Part shown: positions 35,365-44,300 of the stretch, piece after piece
Layout of the letters: the number at the start of each line of letters is the position of its first letter
How positions within the stretch are numbered: position 1 is the stretch's first letter
Source: DAINPP01 sp036743375
Lineage (GTDB): Bacteria > Thermotogota > Thermotogae > MWEM01
Assembly: GCA_036743375.1 (NCBI GenBank)
Contig: DAINPP010000002.1
Span: forward strand, 62,001-126,000
Reading direction: 5' to 3'
Length of the DNA: 64,000 bases
Translations under genes and position numbers: made by a program
Notes under the pieces: model-generated
Told to the model about the DNA's origin: nothing
The model's input: the letters and a program-made list of their open reading frames with translations, nothing else
Databases searched by the model: none

Positions 35365-37062
35365 TCATTCGACTTGATCCAGAATCTCTCTGATGCTGTT
35401 CTGAATATCAACCGCTTTCCGATCGGATTCTTCCTTGTCTTTACCGTTTGTATAAACGTAAACCTTGATCTTCGGCTCCGTTCCCGAAGGCCTGACGGCA
35501 AACCACGAATCATCCTCGAGGATGAATTTCAGTCCGTTGGTCTTTCCAACATCTATCTGATCCTGATCGAGGAAATCTATCTTTTCCTTAACCCCCTTCC
35601 CGGCTACTTCATCTGGTGAATTTTCCCTGATGGCAACCATCATTCGGTTTATCCGTTCCTTGCCTTCAATCCCCTCAAGTACGATTGAGAAAGGATCTTC
35701 CGTTGTATAACCGACTTCTTCAAAGACTTCATACAGAACATCCTTGAGTGATTTCCCCCGCGTCTTATAATACGCAGCGGCTTCGGCAAGGAGCATGGAA
35801 GAGATAACGGCATCCTTGTCTCTGACAAACGTTCCATACACATAACCGATACTCTCTTCATAGCCGAAAAGGAACTGATACTCTCCCGTCTGTTCAAATT
35901 TATTTTCCTTGCCGCAGATATTTTTAAATCCCGTAAGTGATTCAACGGTGGTAACACCATATTTTTCGGCGACATGCTTTCCGAGATCCCCGGTCACGAT
36001 GGATTTGATGATGACACCATTTGAAGGGATCTTTTTCTGCTCATCCAATGCTTCAAGGATATACTTGATCAGCACGGCACCCGTCTGGTTTCCGTTGAAG
36101 GCCCAGTACTCTTCACCGTCTTTTACCATAACCGCCAGTCTGTCACAATCGGGATCTGTTGCGATGAGCACGTCTGCATCGATCTTCTTTCCGAGTTCGA
36201 TGGAATATTTAAAGGCCTTCGTGTCTTCGGGGTTCGGATAACCTACGGTCGTGAAGTCCGGATCGGGATTTTCCTGTTCAGGCACTACCGTCACATTCGT
36301 AAAGCCTCTCTCTCTGAGCACCCTTCTGACCGGCATGTTTCCGGTTCCGTTGAGCGGCGTATAGACGATTCTGATCGCCTTATCGATCCCGTCATCTCTG
36401 AGCGCAAGCCCCTTGACCTTCTCAAGGTAAATAGTGTCGATGTCTTTTCCTATATAGGTGAGAAGACCTTTTGCAAGGGCTTCTTCCTCATCCATACATT
36501 TCACATCCGAGAACTGTTTGATCTTCCTGATCTCATCCTGTATCGGCAGGGCAATGTTGTCGAGAATCTGTGCCCCCTCTTCCCAGTAAACCTTGTACCC
36601 GTTATAGGCCTGAGGATTATGGCTCGCCGTGACAACGATTCCCGAGATCGTCTTCAGATGTCTGACGGTAAACGAGAGCTCAGGTGTTGTCCTGAGAGAT
36701 TCAAAGAGATAAGCCTTGATTCCGTTCTGAGCGAGTACAAGTGCAGCGGTCTTTGCGAAGACATCGGAGAAATGCCTGCAATCATACGCAATGGCAACCC
36801 CTCTTTCCATGGCCTCGTTTCCATGGGCCTTGATCACCTCGGCCAGTCCCTGTGTGGCTCTCATGATGATATACCGGTTCATCCTGTTGGTTCCGGCACC
36901 GATCTTTCCCCTGAGACCTGCCGTTCCAAATTCAAGTTCCGTATAGAATCTGTCCTTTATCTCGTCCTCGTTTCCCGCAAGTGCTTCGAGTTCTTTTTTA
37001 GTCGATTCATCAAAAAAGTCATTTTCAAGCCAGTCATTGTATTTGTTCTTGTATTCTGCCAT
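35365..37062 (-). CDS. Phosphohexomutase (phosphoglucomutase/phosphomannomutase)
   Basis: This is a 565-residue alpha-D-phosphohexomutase that interconverts glucose-1-phosphate and glucose-6-phosphate, or mannose equivalents. The phosphoserine is Ser147 in TASHNPQAYNGYK; the metal loop is DPDCDRLAV; the sugar loop is GYEESIGYV; the phosphate-binding loop is RPSGTEPKIKVY near the C-terminus. The length fits the PgcA-type long mutases. It links glucose-1-phosphate from GH65 phosphorolysis to glycolysis. The start ATG at 37062 follows GGGGG. It is transcribed separately from the small gene upstream, which has its own terminator. Confidence 0.93.
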   Translation of the reverse strand: MAEYKNKYNDWLENDFFDESTKKELEALAGNEDEIKDRFYTELEFGTAGLRGKIGAGTNRMNRYIIMRATQGLAEVIKAHGNEAMERGVAIAYDCRHFSDVFAKTAALVLAQNGIKAYLFESLRTTPELSFTVRHLKTISGIVVTASHNPQAYNGYKVYWEEGAQILDNIALPIQDEIRKIKQFSDVKCMDEEEALAKGLLTYIGKDIDTIYLEKVKGLALRDDGIDKAIRIVYTPLNGTGNMPVRRVLRERGFTNVTVVPEQENPDPDFTTVGYPNPEDTKAFKYSIELGKKIDADVLIATDPDCDRLAVMVKDGEEYWAFNGNQTGAVLIKYILEALDEQKKIPSNGVIIKSIVTGDLGKHVAEKYGVTTVESLTGFKNICGKENKFEQTGEYQFLFGYEESIGYVYGTFVRDKDAVISSMLLAEAAAYYKTRGKSLKDVLYEVFEEVGYTTEDPFSIVLEGIEGKERINRMMVAIRENSPDEVAGKGVKEKIDFLDQDQIDVGKTNGLKFILEDDSWFAVRPSGTEPKIKVYVYTNGKDKEESDRKAVDIQNSIREILDQVE

Positions 37063-37137
37063 GTTCTACCCCCTGATTAAGATTTTATCGTATTCTCTAT
37101 ATTATGCCATATTCTTTCACCGAATAAAAAGGCTTCC

Positions 37138-37172
37138 AAAAAAAAGAGACTTACGAACACATCGTAAGCCTC
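37138..37172 (-). terminator. Intrinsic terminator of 37-residue gene
   Basis: On the minus strand an 11-bp stem (37162-37172 with 37146-37156, one wobble) is followed by CTCTTTTTTTT-like T run (A8 on plus at 37138-37145). It lies 26 bases past the small gene's stop. Confidence 0.8.
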
Positions 37173-37197
37173 CAATTTCCTTTTAACTTGTTATTCG

Positions 37198-37311
37198 CTA
37201 AAAGGCCCTGAACAGGAAGTAGTTCAGTTTGTGTTGCGAAAACAACTCATCATAAGTTCTGAGTGTCTTGTCTTGTTTGTCAGCCTTTTTGTAGAAATTA
37301 TTTTTATCCAT
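37198..37311 (-). CDS. Small 37-residue protein of unknown function
   Basis: This short gene encodes 37 residues beginning MDKNNFYKKADKQDKTLRTY and ending HKLNYFLFRAF. AGAGGAGAT lies just before the ATG, a strong ribosome binding site. A consensus promoter (TTGACA-17-TATATC) sits 33 bases upstream and an intrinsic terminator 26 bases downstream, so it has a complete transcription unit of its own. The N-half is charged, mostly lysine and aspartate, and likely helical; the C-terminal nine residues are aromatic and hydrophobic and end in Phe. No signal peptide is present. I recognise no family. Possible roles include a small regulatory or membrane-associated peptide; this is speculation. Confidence 0.75.
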   Translation of the reverse strand: MDKNNFYKKADKQDKTLRTYDELFSQHKLNYFLFRAF

Positions 37312-37343
37312 GATTATCTCCTCTTTATACGTATCACAATCAT

Positions 37344-37372
37344 GATATAATCCGCAGTAACCTACATGTCAA
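37344..37372 (-). promoter_or_regulatory. Sigma-70 promoter of 37-residue gene
   Basis: On the minus strand TTGACA (37372-37367) and TATATC (37349-37344) are 17 bases apart. Transcription points to the small gene at 37311. Confidence 0.75.
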
Positions 37373-37423
37373 GAAGACAAAACAAGCAAATACTGTAAAC
37401 ATTTTTTGAAAACGTACAGCTGA

Positions 37424-38593
37424 CTACATGATGTCACATTCTTTCACAACACCCTCCATTTCCTGAAAATGTGCAAAGGCTTCAAGTGTCTTGTCAATTT
37501 CCCGCTTCATGGCCTCTGTTTTTCTGACACCGGACTGCCACCACCAGTTTTCCACGATCAGCCGCTTGCTTTTTTTATCTCTTTTCGCTTCAATTCTGGC
37601 GATAAATTTATCTTTATAAATAACAGGCAGCACATAATAACCATATTCCCGTTTATCCTTTGGGGTATAGATTTCCCATCTGTATTTAAAATCAAAGAGG
37701 GCTTCCACAAGATTCCTATCCCACATGATATTATCCAACGCTGCAATGAATGAACAGCTTGATCTGACAGTTTTAACCGATTCAAGCAGCTCTGCGTTTT
37801 CTGTCGTGATATAGAACGGCTCATTGATTCCCTCAATTTCGACTCTTTGAATAATCCCTTTTTTCTCAAGGCGCTCGAAAGTCTCGTTGCGGTTTTTGGC
37901 TTTGAAATCCAGTATCCCTCCAAATGCGTCACTGCTCTTATTCCACATCAAACCGATACCGTTCAGTCTCCTGTGAAGATGCCAGTCCAGATATTCTTCA
38001 ATCGTTTTATTGGGATCTTCTGCTGTCAATAAATCTGAGGGAATAAGATTCTCTGTAAAATCAAAATACCGGATGGTTCTTTCTTTTCGCTCAACGATCA
38101 ATTCACCGTGAAAAAAGAGTGTTTCCAGTACCGCTTTTCCCACATGGGCCTTAGACCAGAACCAGTTAATCTTTTTATCCATCTTCAAGTCTTTTGACGA
38201 CAACGGCCCTTTTTCCCGGATAGTATTCCGAACCGCTTCGACAGCATCTGAATATTCTCCGGCTTTTATCTTCCGCCATTCGGAAACCTGCTCTCTCTTT
38301 CTTTTGAACAGATGCCAGTCTCTGATATTGTAAATCGCCATCTGCTTGTCAAGGCCATCCACCAGTCTTCTGTCCTTGTAAAGCAAGTCCCACAGCATCT
38401 GAGGGTTATAATCTTTAATCCTGGATTGAAGCACCAGATCCTGATTGATCCCAATCACATCAACGGGATCAAATTGTATACATCCCACTTTGTCGATGTA
38501 GTTCATGATATCTTCTTTTGTTTTCCCCGTTTTGTGGATTCCGTGGTATTTGATCAGGAATCTTCCTGCCTGATTTTTTGTTGTTTTTATCAT
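37424..38593 (-). CDS. AlkX/YcaQ-like winged-helix DNA glycosylase
   Basis: This is a 389-residue protein of the HTH_42 (AlkZ/AlkX) family, winged-helix enzymes that excise alkylated bases and unhook interstrand crosslinks. The N-terminal motif GCIQFDPVDV carries Gln40-Phe41-Asp42, the Q-x-D catalytic form associated with AlkX/YcaQ; AlkZ has Q-x-Q. The C-terminal beta barrel contains REYGYYVLPVIYKDKFIARIEAKRDKK, typical of the family. ATG at 38593 is preferred over GTG at 38602 because AGAGAAG is then correctly spaced. It is a single gene next to a repeat pair and a DUF559 nuclease gene; the neighbours suggest, but do not prove, a DNA-repair island. Confidence 0.85.
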   Translation of the reverse strand: MIKTTKNQAGRFLIKYHGIHKTGKTKEDIMNYIDKVGCIQFDPVDVIGINQDLVLQSRIKDYNPQMLWDLLYKDRRLVDGLDKQMAIYNIRDWHLFKRKREQVSEWRKIKAGEYSDAVEAVRNTIREKGPLSSKDLKMDKKINWFWSKAHVGKAVLETLFFHGELIVERKERTIRYFDFTENLIPSDLLTAEDPNKTIEEYLDWHLHRRLNGIGLMWNKSSDAFGGILDFKAKNRNETFERLEKKGIIQRVEIEGINEPFYITTENAELLESVKTVRSSCSFIAALDNIMWDRNLVEALFDFKYRWEIYTPKDKREYGYYVLPVIYKDKFIARIEAKRDKKSKRLIVENWWWQSGVRKTEAMKREIDKTLEAFAHFQEMEGVVKECDIM

Positions 38594-38710
38594 TTGCTTC
38601 ACTTCTCTTTTTTGGATTTCCCCTTTTTTATCCCTGAAAAGAATATAGTCTCTTTTTTATATCATTTTCTTAATTGTTTTTATCCCGAACCCACCCCATC
38701 ACTACGTGGT

Positions 38711-38840
38711 CCCCCCCGCCCAAAGCGGGGATTCTGCTCTTGGAAGAAAAACATAATTCCTTACTTTATCTTTAAAATTTAATTACATCTTATTTGGTCA
38801 AATTCACATTTGTCTAATCCCCGCTTGGGGCGGGGGGGGT
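38711..38840. repeat. Inverted pair of GC-rich palindromic repeats (REPIN-like)
   Basis: The unit at 38711-38733 and its inverted copy at 38816-38840 match at 22 of 23 positions (AATCCCCGCTT then a G-run). Each unit alone folds through CCCCGC/GCGGGG. They flank 82 bases of AT-rich non-coding DNA, and GTGG directly precedes the left unit. The very high GC stands out from all nearby sequence. The pair ends 24 bases from the stop of the DUF559 gene. Confidence 0.75.
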
Positions 38841-38863
38841 CTTGAGAAAATTACACAAACAAA

Positions 38864-39250
38864 TTACTTTCTCTTTCTTATTTCAGCTACTTCAGCAACA
38901 AAATCTCTCAAAGATTTCAAAACAAGTTCTATATTTTGTTTCACATCGATATCACTCACACGAAAAAATACAATCCCAAGTGATTCTAATCTCTTCTGAC
39001 GTTTTTTATCTTTTTCTACTTTAAAATCATGAGTACATCCATCAATTTCTACAGCCAACATCAACTCTTTACAGAAAAAATCAACAATATAATGGTCAAT
39101 TGGTTTTTGTCTGTTGAATTTATAACCTAACAATTTTCGATATTTTATCTCATTCCTAAGCAATACCTCAGACAGAGTCGACTTCTTCCTCAGCTCCTTC
39201 GCCAAAGGCAGTGATCGCTTATCATAACTTAAAACCCGTTCCTTCTCCAT
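38864..39250 (-). CDS. DUF559 / Vsr-like endonuclease-fold protein
   Basis: This is a 128-residue protein of the DUF559 family, a PD-(D/E)xK restriction-like fold related to the very-short-patch repair endonuclease. Predicted catalytic residues are Asp57 (YIVDFF) and Glu68/Asp70 (AVEIDG). The opening LAKELRKKSTLSEVLLRNEI and QKPIDHYIVDFFCKEL are classic family blocks. The gene is more AT-rich than its neighbours and sits between the pepF terminator and a pair of GC-rich palindromes. This suggests acquisition by transfer or membership in a small repeat-spreading element. A weak AAGGTG precedes the ATG. Confidence 0.85.
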   Translation of the reverse strand: MEKERVLSYDKRSLPLAKELRKKSTLSEVLLRNEIKYRKLLGYKFNRQKPIDHYIVDFFCKELMLAVEIDGCTHDFKVEKDKKRQKRLESLGIVFFRVSDIDVKQNIELVLKSLRDFVAEVAEIRKRK

Positions 39251-39261
39251 TAAACACCTTC

Positions 39262-39289
39262 AAAAAAGGGCAAGTCATAAGACCTGCCC
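39262..39289 (-). terminator. Intrinsic terminator of pepF
   Basis: On the minus strand a 9-bp stem with one mismatch (39281-39289 with 39268-39276) and a TTTTTT tail. It is located 21 bases past the pepF stop. Confidence 0.75.
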
Positions 39290-39309
39290 ATATTTTCAGT
39301 ATTTATTTC

Positions 39310-41004
39310 TTACCACTTGGAATCATCGATTGCTTCTATACTCTTTTCTATCCGTGCAACGGATTCGGCAACCGTTCCGTCGACAAACGGATTCTTTATT
39401 TTTGCCACTTCAAGCAGCTGAAGGAATGGTTTTGACCCGCCGGCATTACAGAGATCCTGATAATCTTTCCATGCCTGTTCCCTGTCTTCGTTCATCTTGT
39501 TGTAGAACTGGAAGGCACAGACCTGAGCCAGTGTGTAATCGATGTAGTAGAAAGGCACTTCAAAGATGTGGGACTGTCTGAACCACATGGTCCCCTTCAC
39601 ATAGAATTTGTTGTCTTCGTAATCCCTGAGTGGAAGATATTTCTTTTCAATTTCTCTCCATTTCGCCTTTCTTTCATCCGGTGTTGCCTCGGGATTTTCA
39701 TATACGAAATGCTGATACTCATCCACCGAGACACCGTAAGGAAGGAAGAGTATTGCTTCGGAGAGGTGTGAGAATCTGTGTTTCAGCATCTCATCTTCGA
39801 AGAAAAGCTGCATCCACGGATAGGTGAAGAATTCCATACTCATCGAGTGAATTTCACACGCTTCGAGTGTTGGCCAGACATATTCGGGAGCTTCATAATT
39901 TCTGCTTGAAAATACCTGGAAGGCATGTCCCGCTTCATGGGTGAGTACTTCTACATCCCCTGCCGTCCCATTAAAGTTTGCAAAGATAAACGGTGCCTTG
40001 TAATCAGGCAGGAATGTACAGTATCCGCCGCCCATCTTTCCCTTTCTGGCGAGAACATCAAACAACCCGTGTTCTGTCATGAATGTGAAGAAGTCTGCCG
40101 TTTCCTTTGAAAGCTCATCATACATCCTCAGGCCGTTCGCCATGATCTCTTCCGGTGTTCCCTTTGGATCGGCATTTCCCGAAGTAAATTTCAGCGGTTC
40201 ATCGTAATATCTGAGTTTATCGTAGCCGAGTCTTGCCGCCTGTCTTTCAAGCAGCTTTGTCGCTATCGGAACAACGGACTCGTATACCTGATCTCTGTAT
40301 CCCTTAACCATCTCGGCGTTGTAATCACTTCTGCCGAGTCTGATGTAGCCCAGTTCGGTGAACGTTTCATAACCGAGTTTCCTTGCCATTCTCGTTCTGA
40401 CCTTGACGAGATTATCATACAGTTCATCCAGTTCTTTTTCATGGGCTTCAAAGAAACCTGCATAGGCTTCATAAGCTGCTTTTCTGATCGTTCTGTCCTT
40501 GTTCTGGAAATAAGCTCTCATCTGTGAGAGATTTCTTTCCTCTCCGTCAAACATGATTTTGGCCGAAGCGATGAGTTTTGTATGATCTGAACAGAGCTTG
40601 TTCTCTTCCTGAAGATCTTCGATGATCTCCGGTTTAAAGGTTTTAAGTTCCATCTCAGCGATGTTGAAGAGATGTTTTCCCCATTTTCCCTCGAGTTCTT
40701 TTCTGAACTTCGATTCAAGGATCGCCTTGTAATACTTGACGACGAGTTCCTGAAAAAGTGGCTGCGTCTGATCGAAGTATTCCTGCTCCGCTTCATAGAA
40801 CTTGTCTTCCGTATTCACATCGTATCGGATATGACACAGCGTTCCCATCGTTTCTACCGTTCTTCTGAGATCGTTTAGTTCTTTCATGATTGCATTCTGC
40901 TTTTCGGCCGTTTCCGCCACTTCAAAATCCGCAAGCAGCTTCTCGAAATCCATTTTGTAGGTATCAAAATCCGGTCTCTTGTACCCAAATTCTGTAAATT
41001 TCAA
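39310..41004 (-). CDS. pepF: Oligoendopeptidase F family metallopeptidase (M3)
   Basis: This is a 564-residue cytoplasmic zinc peptidase. The zinc site is HEAGH at residues 356-360 with the third ligand probably Glu384 in LEACEIHSM. FANFNGTAGDVEVLTHEAGHAF and GYCTFLPDYKAPFIFANF are family blocks. It degrades peptides of roughly 5-15 residues brought in by transporters. The start is TTG at 41004 with GGGGGTG upstream, and an extended -10 promoter lies at 41041-41049. The length is close to the usual 560-600 residues. Confidence 0.92.
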   Translation of the reverse strand: MKFTEFGYKRPDFDTYKMDFEKLLADFEVAETAEKQNAIMKELNDLRRTVETMGTLCHIRYDVNTEDKFYEAEQEYFDQTQPLFQELVVKYYKAILESKFRKELEGKWGKHLFNIAEMELKTFKPEIIEDLQEENKLCSDHTKLIASAKIMFDGEERNLSQMRAYFQNKDRTIRKAAYEAYAGFFEAHEKELDELYDNLVKVRTRMARKLGYETFTELGYIRLGRSDYNAEMVKGYRDQVYESVVPIATKLLERQAARLGYDKLRYYDEPLKFTSGNADPKGTPEEIMANGLRMYDELSKETADFFTFMTEHGLFDVLARKGKMGGGYCTFLPDYKAPFIFANFNGTAGDVEVLTHEAGHAFQVFSSRNYEAPEYVWPTLEACEIHSMSMEFFTYPWMQLFFEDEMLKHRFSHLSEAILFLPYGVSVDEYQHFVYENPEATPDERKAKWREIEKKYLPLRDYEDNKFYVKGTMWFRQSHIFEVPFYYIDYTLAQVCAFQFYNKMNEDREQAWKDYQDLCNAGGSKPFLQLLEVAKIKNPFVDGTVAESVARIEKSIEAIDDSKW

Positions 41005-41040
41005 AATTAATGCACCCCCGTCTATATTTTATATACCGTT

Positions 41041-41049
41041 ATTATATCA
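41041..41049 (-). promoter_or_regulatory. Extended -10 promoter of pepF
   Basis: On the minus strand TGATATAAT matches TGnTATAAT, 37 bases before the TTG start of pepF. A weak TTTCAA lies near -35. Confidence 0.6.
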
Positions 41050-41055
41050 GCTTTT

Positions 41056-41344
41056 TTACCGTTTGAAACCGTAAAATCCGCTTATCTGTTCGGAAACATA
41101 ACTTTTCATTTTTAAATCGTCAATAAACGGCATCATATAATCACCCTCGATGAGGAGGAACACTCTTTTCCCCTATCCGATCATCCACTTTAAAAGGCCG
41201 AACATTGAAAAACAATTTGTTTTTTTGATCAATCTTCACATAAACAGGTGTTCGTATACGAAGTAGATCGTGTTTACCGATGGTATGCCCTTTCTCTTTG
41301 CGAAGAATTTCCGCTGTGCTATAATTTAAACAAATAAAATTCAA
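41056..41344 (-). pseudogene. Small frameshifted minus-strand gene
   Basis: A minus-strand frame from 41344 reads protein-like through DLLRIRTPVYVKIDQKNKL and FFNVRPFKVDDRIG, then stops at 41141. A second frame takes over precisely at the run GGGGAAAAG (41165-41173) and continues RVFLLIEGDYMMPFIDDLK and MKSYVSEQISGFYGFKR to a stop at 41056-41058. Skipping one base in the G run joins both into a single product of about 100 residues. This is most simply a frameshifted gene or a sequencing slip. A coding phase change by design, or a separate 26-residue peptide starting near 41130 after GAGGGTGAT, are alternatives. The family is not recognised. Confidence 0.5.
41317..41325 (+). promoter_or_regulatory. 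Extended -10 promoter of lipoprotein gene
   Basis: TGCTATAAT at 41317-41325 fits TGnTATAAT; no strong -35 element (TTTGCG at 41297-41302). It overlaps the 5' end of the frameshifted minus-strand gene. Confidence 0.6.
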
Positions 41345-41365
41345 CAGGGAGGTAAAATATTACCC

Positions 41366-44300
41366 ATGAAGAAAATACTTTTTACGTTAATATTAATCAT
41401 TTCATTAGTCTTTGTGTTTGTATCCTGTGCAAACCTGAAGCTTCCCGAAAGGATCATTCACACATTGAATCTGAAAATACCCGGTTTGAACGAAAGATTC
41501 AAATTGGCTCCATTCGCCACAGAAACAACTGAAGCTTCGATCGTTTCAGTGCTTCCTGGATTCAAATTCATCACAGAGGATGGAACGGCGATGAGACTCT
41601 ATTATGCCACACAAGTCAGCATCGGCTATGATGATATTTCAGAAAAGCTGGAGATTGATATTCAGTCATTGAAAGATGAGGCCTCTATTTCCTCTATCAG
41701 TACGAGCGTCGATATCGCCTTTTCAGATAAACTCGGTGACTTCACACTGCCGACGATAGAAGCCTCATTCACACTGCCGGATTTTCAGATGGAAGGGACT
41801 TCGCTCATCATCAATTTTGACAAACCGGAGATAAATATCACCATCGCGTCGGAAACCGTTGATGTGAACAGGCTTTACGTTGCAACGGAAACGGTCAGAA
41901 ACATGCTGTTTAACAATACCAACATCACCGACGGGGTCATCATAAAGGGTGGAACCATCGACATAACGGCAACAAACACGACCGATGCAACCTTCACCAT
42001 TTCATTAAAGGCGGAGAATACGCCCAACACATTCGCTCAGTCCGGAGAAATAACGATCACCGGAGGAGATAATCCCTCCCCGGTTTCCTTCCGTGGCGGA
42101 ACGGGCCAGATTAACCTTGATATCGATGACATTCTGAGTGAAGACGCCACCATTACGTTCGTTTCAACGGCCCTCGAACTCCCCCTCAAAGGGGGAACGC
42201 TGACATTGGACTTTGATATCAGCGATCTGGAAATTCTACTCGATAAGACCGAGTCGGCTTCAAATACGATCCCCGTCATAGCCGGGTCACCAGTTCGTAC
42301 ATGTGGAACGGTCTTTTCAATCAACACGGGATTGACTGAAGAGGCCACCTTGACAGGGGGAACACTTCAGGTATCGGGGGAGAACAATGCAGACAGCGAA
42401 ATAGAATCTATGACCGTGAGTGTTCGAAATGAAAAGGGTGAAGTCATCGCAACACTCGATCTTGACAACGTGCCGGTATCCGATACTCAATACCGGACAA
42501 CACCTTTCAGTACACCGGTTTTCATCAGCGACACGGCAAGTCTCACCGTTCTTGCCACTTTAACGACGTTGCCCGCAACGGACGGCAGTATTACGATAAC
42601 GGCAACCTTTAACGGGATACAGGTTCAGATTGCCAATCCGGTGAATTTTTCCGCCGAAGAGATAGAATTCGGATCGGCTCCGGATTTTGGAAGCAGCAGT
42701 CTCTTTACCATAGAACAACTCGCCACCGATACCGGTGAGCTCTCCGTAAATCCGGCAACACTGACCATCAACGTAAAAGGGCAGCAGGAGCTGGACGGAT
42801 TGGGACTTGATCTGAATATACTGATCAACGATACGTCGAAGGGGACCTTTGATCTCAACATGGGGCAGGCCACGGGTCTCGTCATGGACCTCTCGGATAC
42901 ACGCTTCACGAGACAGGGAACCTTCACGATTCTTGCAACCCCTTATCTTGCACCGGATAATACGCGGGCCTTCTTCGAAGGGCATCCTGAATTCGAGCCT
43001 TTTATCGATATGCAGCTGCTTTACGGAACGGATGTCATCCTCGACACACCAATCACATACAGCACTTCGGAAAGGGTAGAGACCGGACTCACTTCCGATT
43101 TTATCTTCGACAGTGTAACACTTAACGGGACACTTTCTTTCGATACGGCTATTCAGACCTTGCCTCTTGAAGAGGATTATTCCGCTTCTGTAACGATAAA
43201 GGAGATCTTCGGAAAAACGATCGTGGCTACGTCCGTCGGTAATGGCAGCAATCGGATAAACATAGATGGAAGTACGATCGGGGCCACCGATCTCGAGATC
43301 AGATTTGATTTTGTCACAGCGGAAGAACCGGTCAACATTGACTTCAACACGGAATATGATGCCTCCGCCACGGCTATTCCGGACATCGGTATTTCAAACA
43401 TTGCGAATCTCACGTTAAAGCCGGAAAGCTCATCACAGGCCATTCCACCAGTCAGCGGTCTTGTTCATGCAACCTTCCAGAGCGCAGACCTGAATATCGC
43501 CGTTGATTCCGATGCCCCTGCCATTGCACAGAGATTGTTCACCAGGGATATAAACCTGGATACGTTCAAGGCCACCTTGACAACGACAACAGATGCGTAT
43601 CTCATAGAGTTCACGAGATCTGGTGATCTATATACGGCAAGCCTTGCCGATATCGAACTCAACGGAGAGGGGGCAACACTGACACTCGGACCCCTTTCAC
43701 TCGAATTCACCGATGAGGACGCCCTGAATCTCCCAAATCAGATCGATATCGCGGCCAGCATGACCAACGTCGTTTTCAGTCAGATCACCGTTGATGTCGC
43801 CGATTTCTATGACGATCTACAGGTAGCAGAATCTGAAACGTTTGATATACCGGAAGAGGCAAAGGATTATATCAAAGCCATCGTTCTTTCGGGAGATCCG
43901 AGGGTGAAGATCGAATGGTTCAACAACACACCGCTTGAATTCAACATCAGGGCGGCCGTCTCCAACGATATCCTTGACGAGTTCATCACGCTTTCCAACA
44001 CGGGTGATGCGGCCAGTACAACCTGGATTGATCTGCCAAAGATCATCGATATAGAAGGCCTGGATTCCGTTTCGTTTGACCTTGAAGCGTCCCCGAATGG
44101 GCTCAATGCTGCTGAACAGCAGCTCACGATCAACAATTTCGTCTTCGACGCGCTGGATGATTACAGAGTTGCGGCTACGGTTACCTTCAGAGATTTTTCT
44201 GAAAGCGTCATGCCGAGAGGTGAGACGATTACGATCAGTGAAGTCGTTCTCTATGGGGAAATCGATGAAGCCCTGTTCGATTTCATGAGGGATCAATTAC

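Noticed and set aside
38711..38840. Short CRISPR-like array
   Set aside because: There are only two units, in opposite orientation with one spacer; a CRISPR array needs direct repeats. No cas genes are present.
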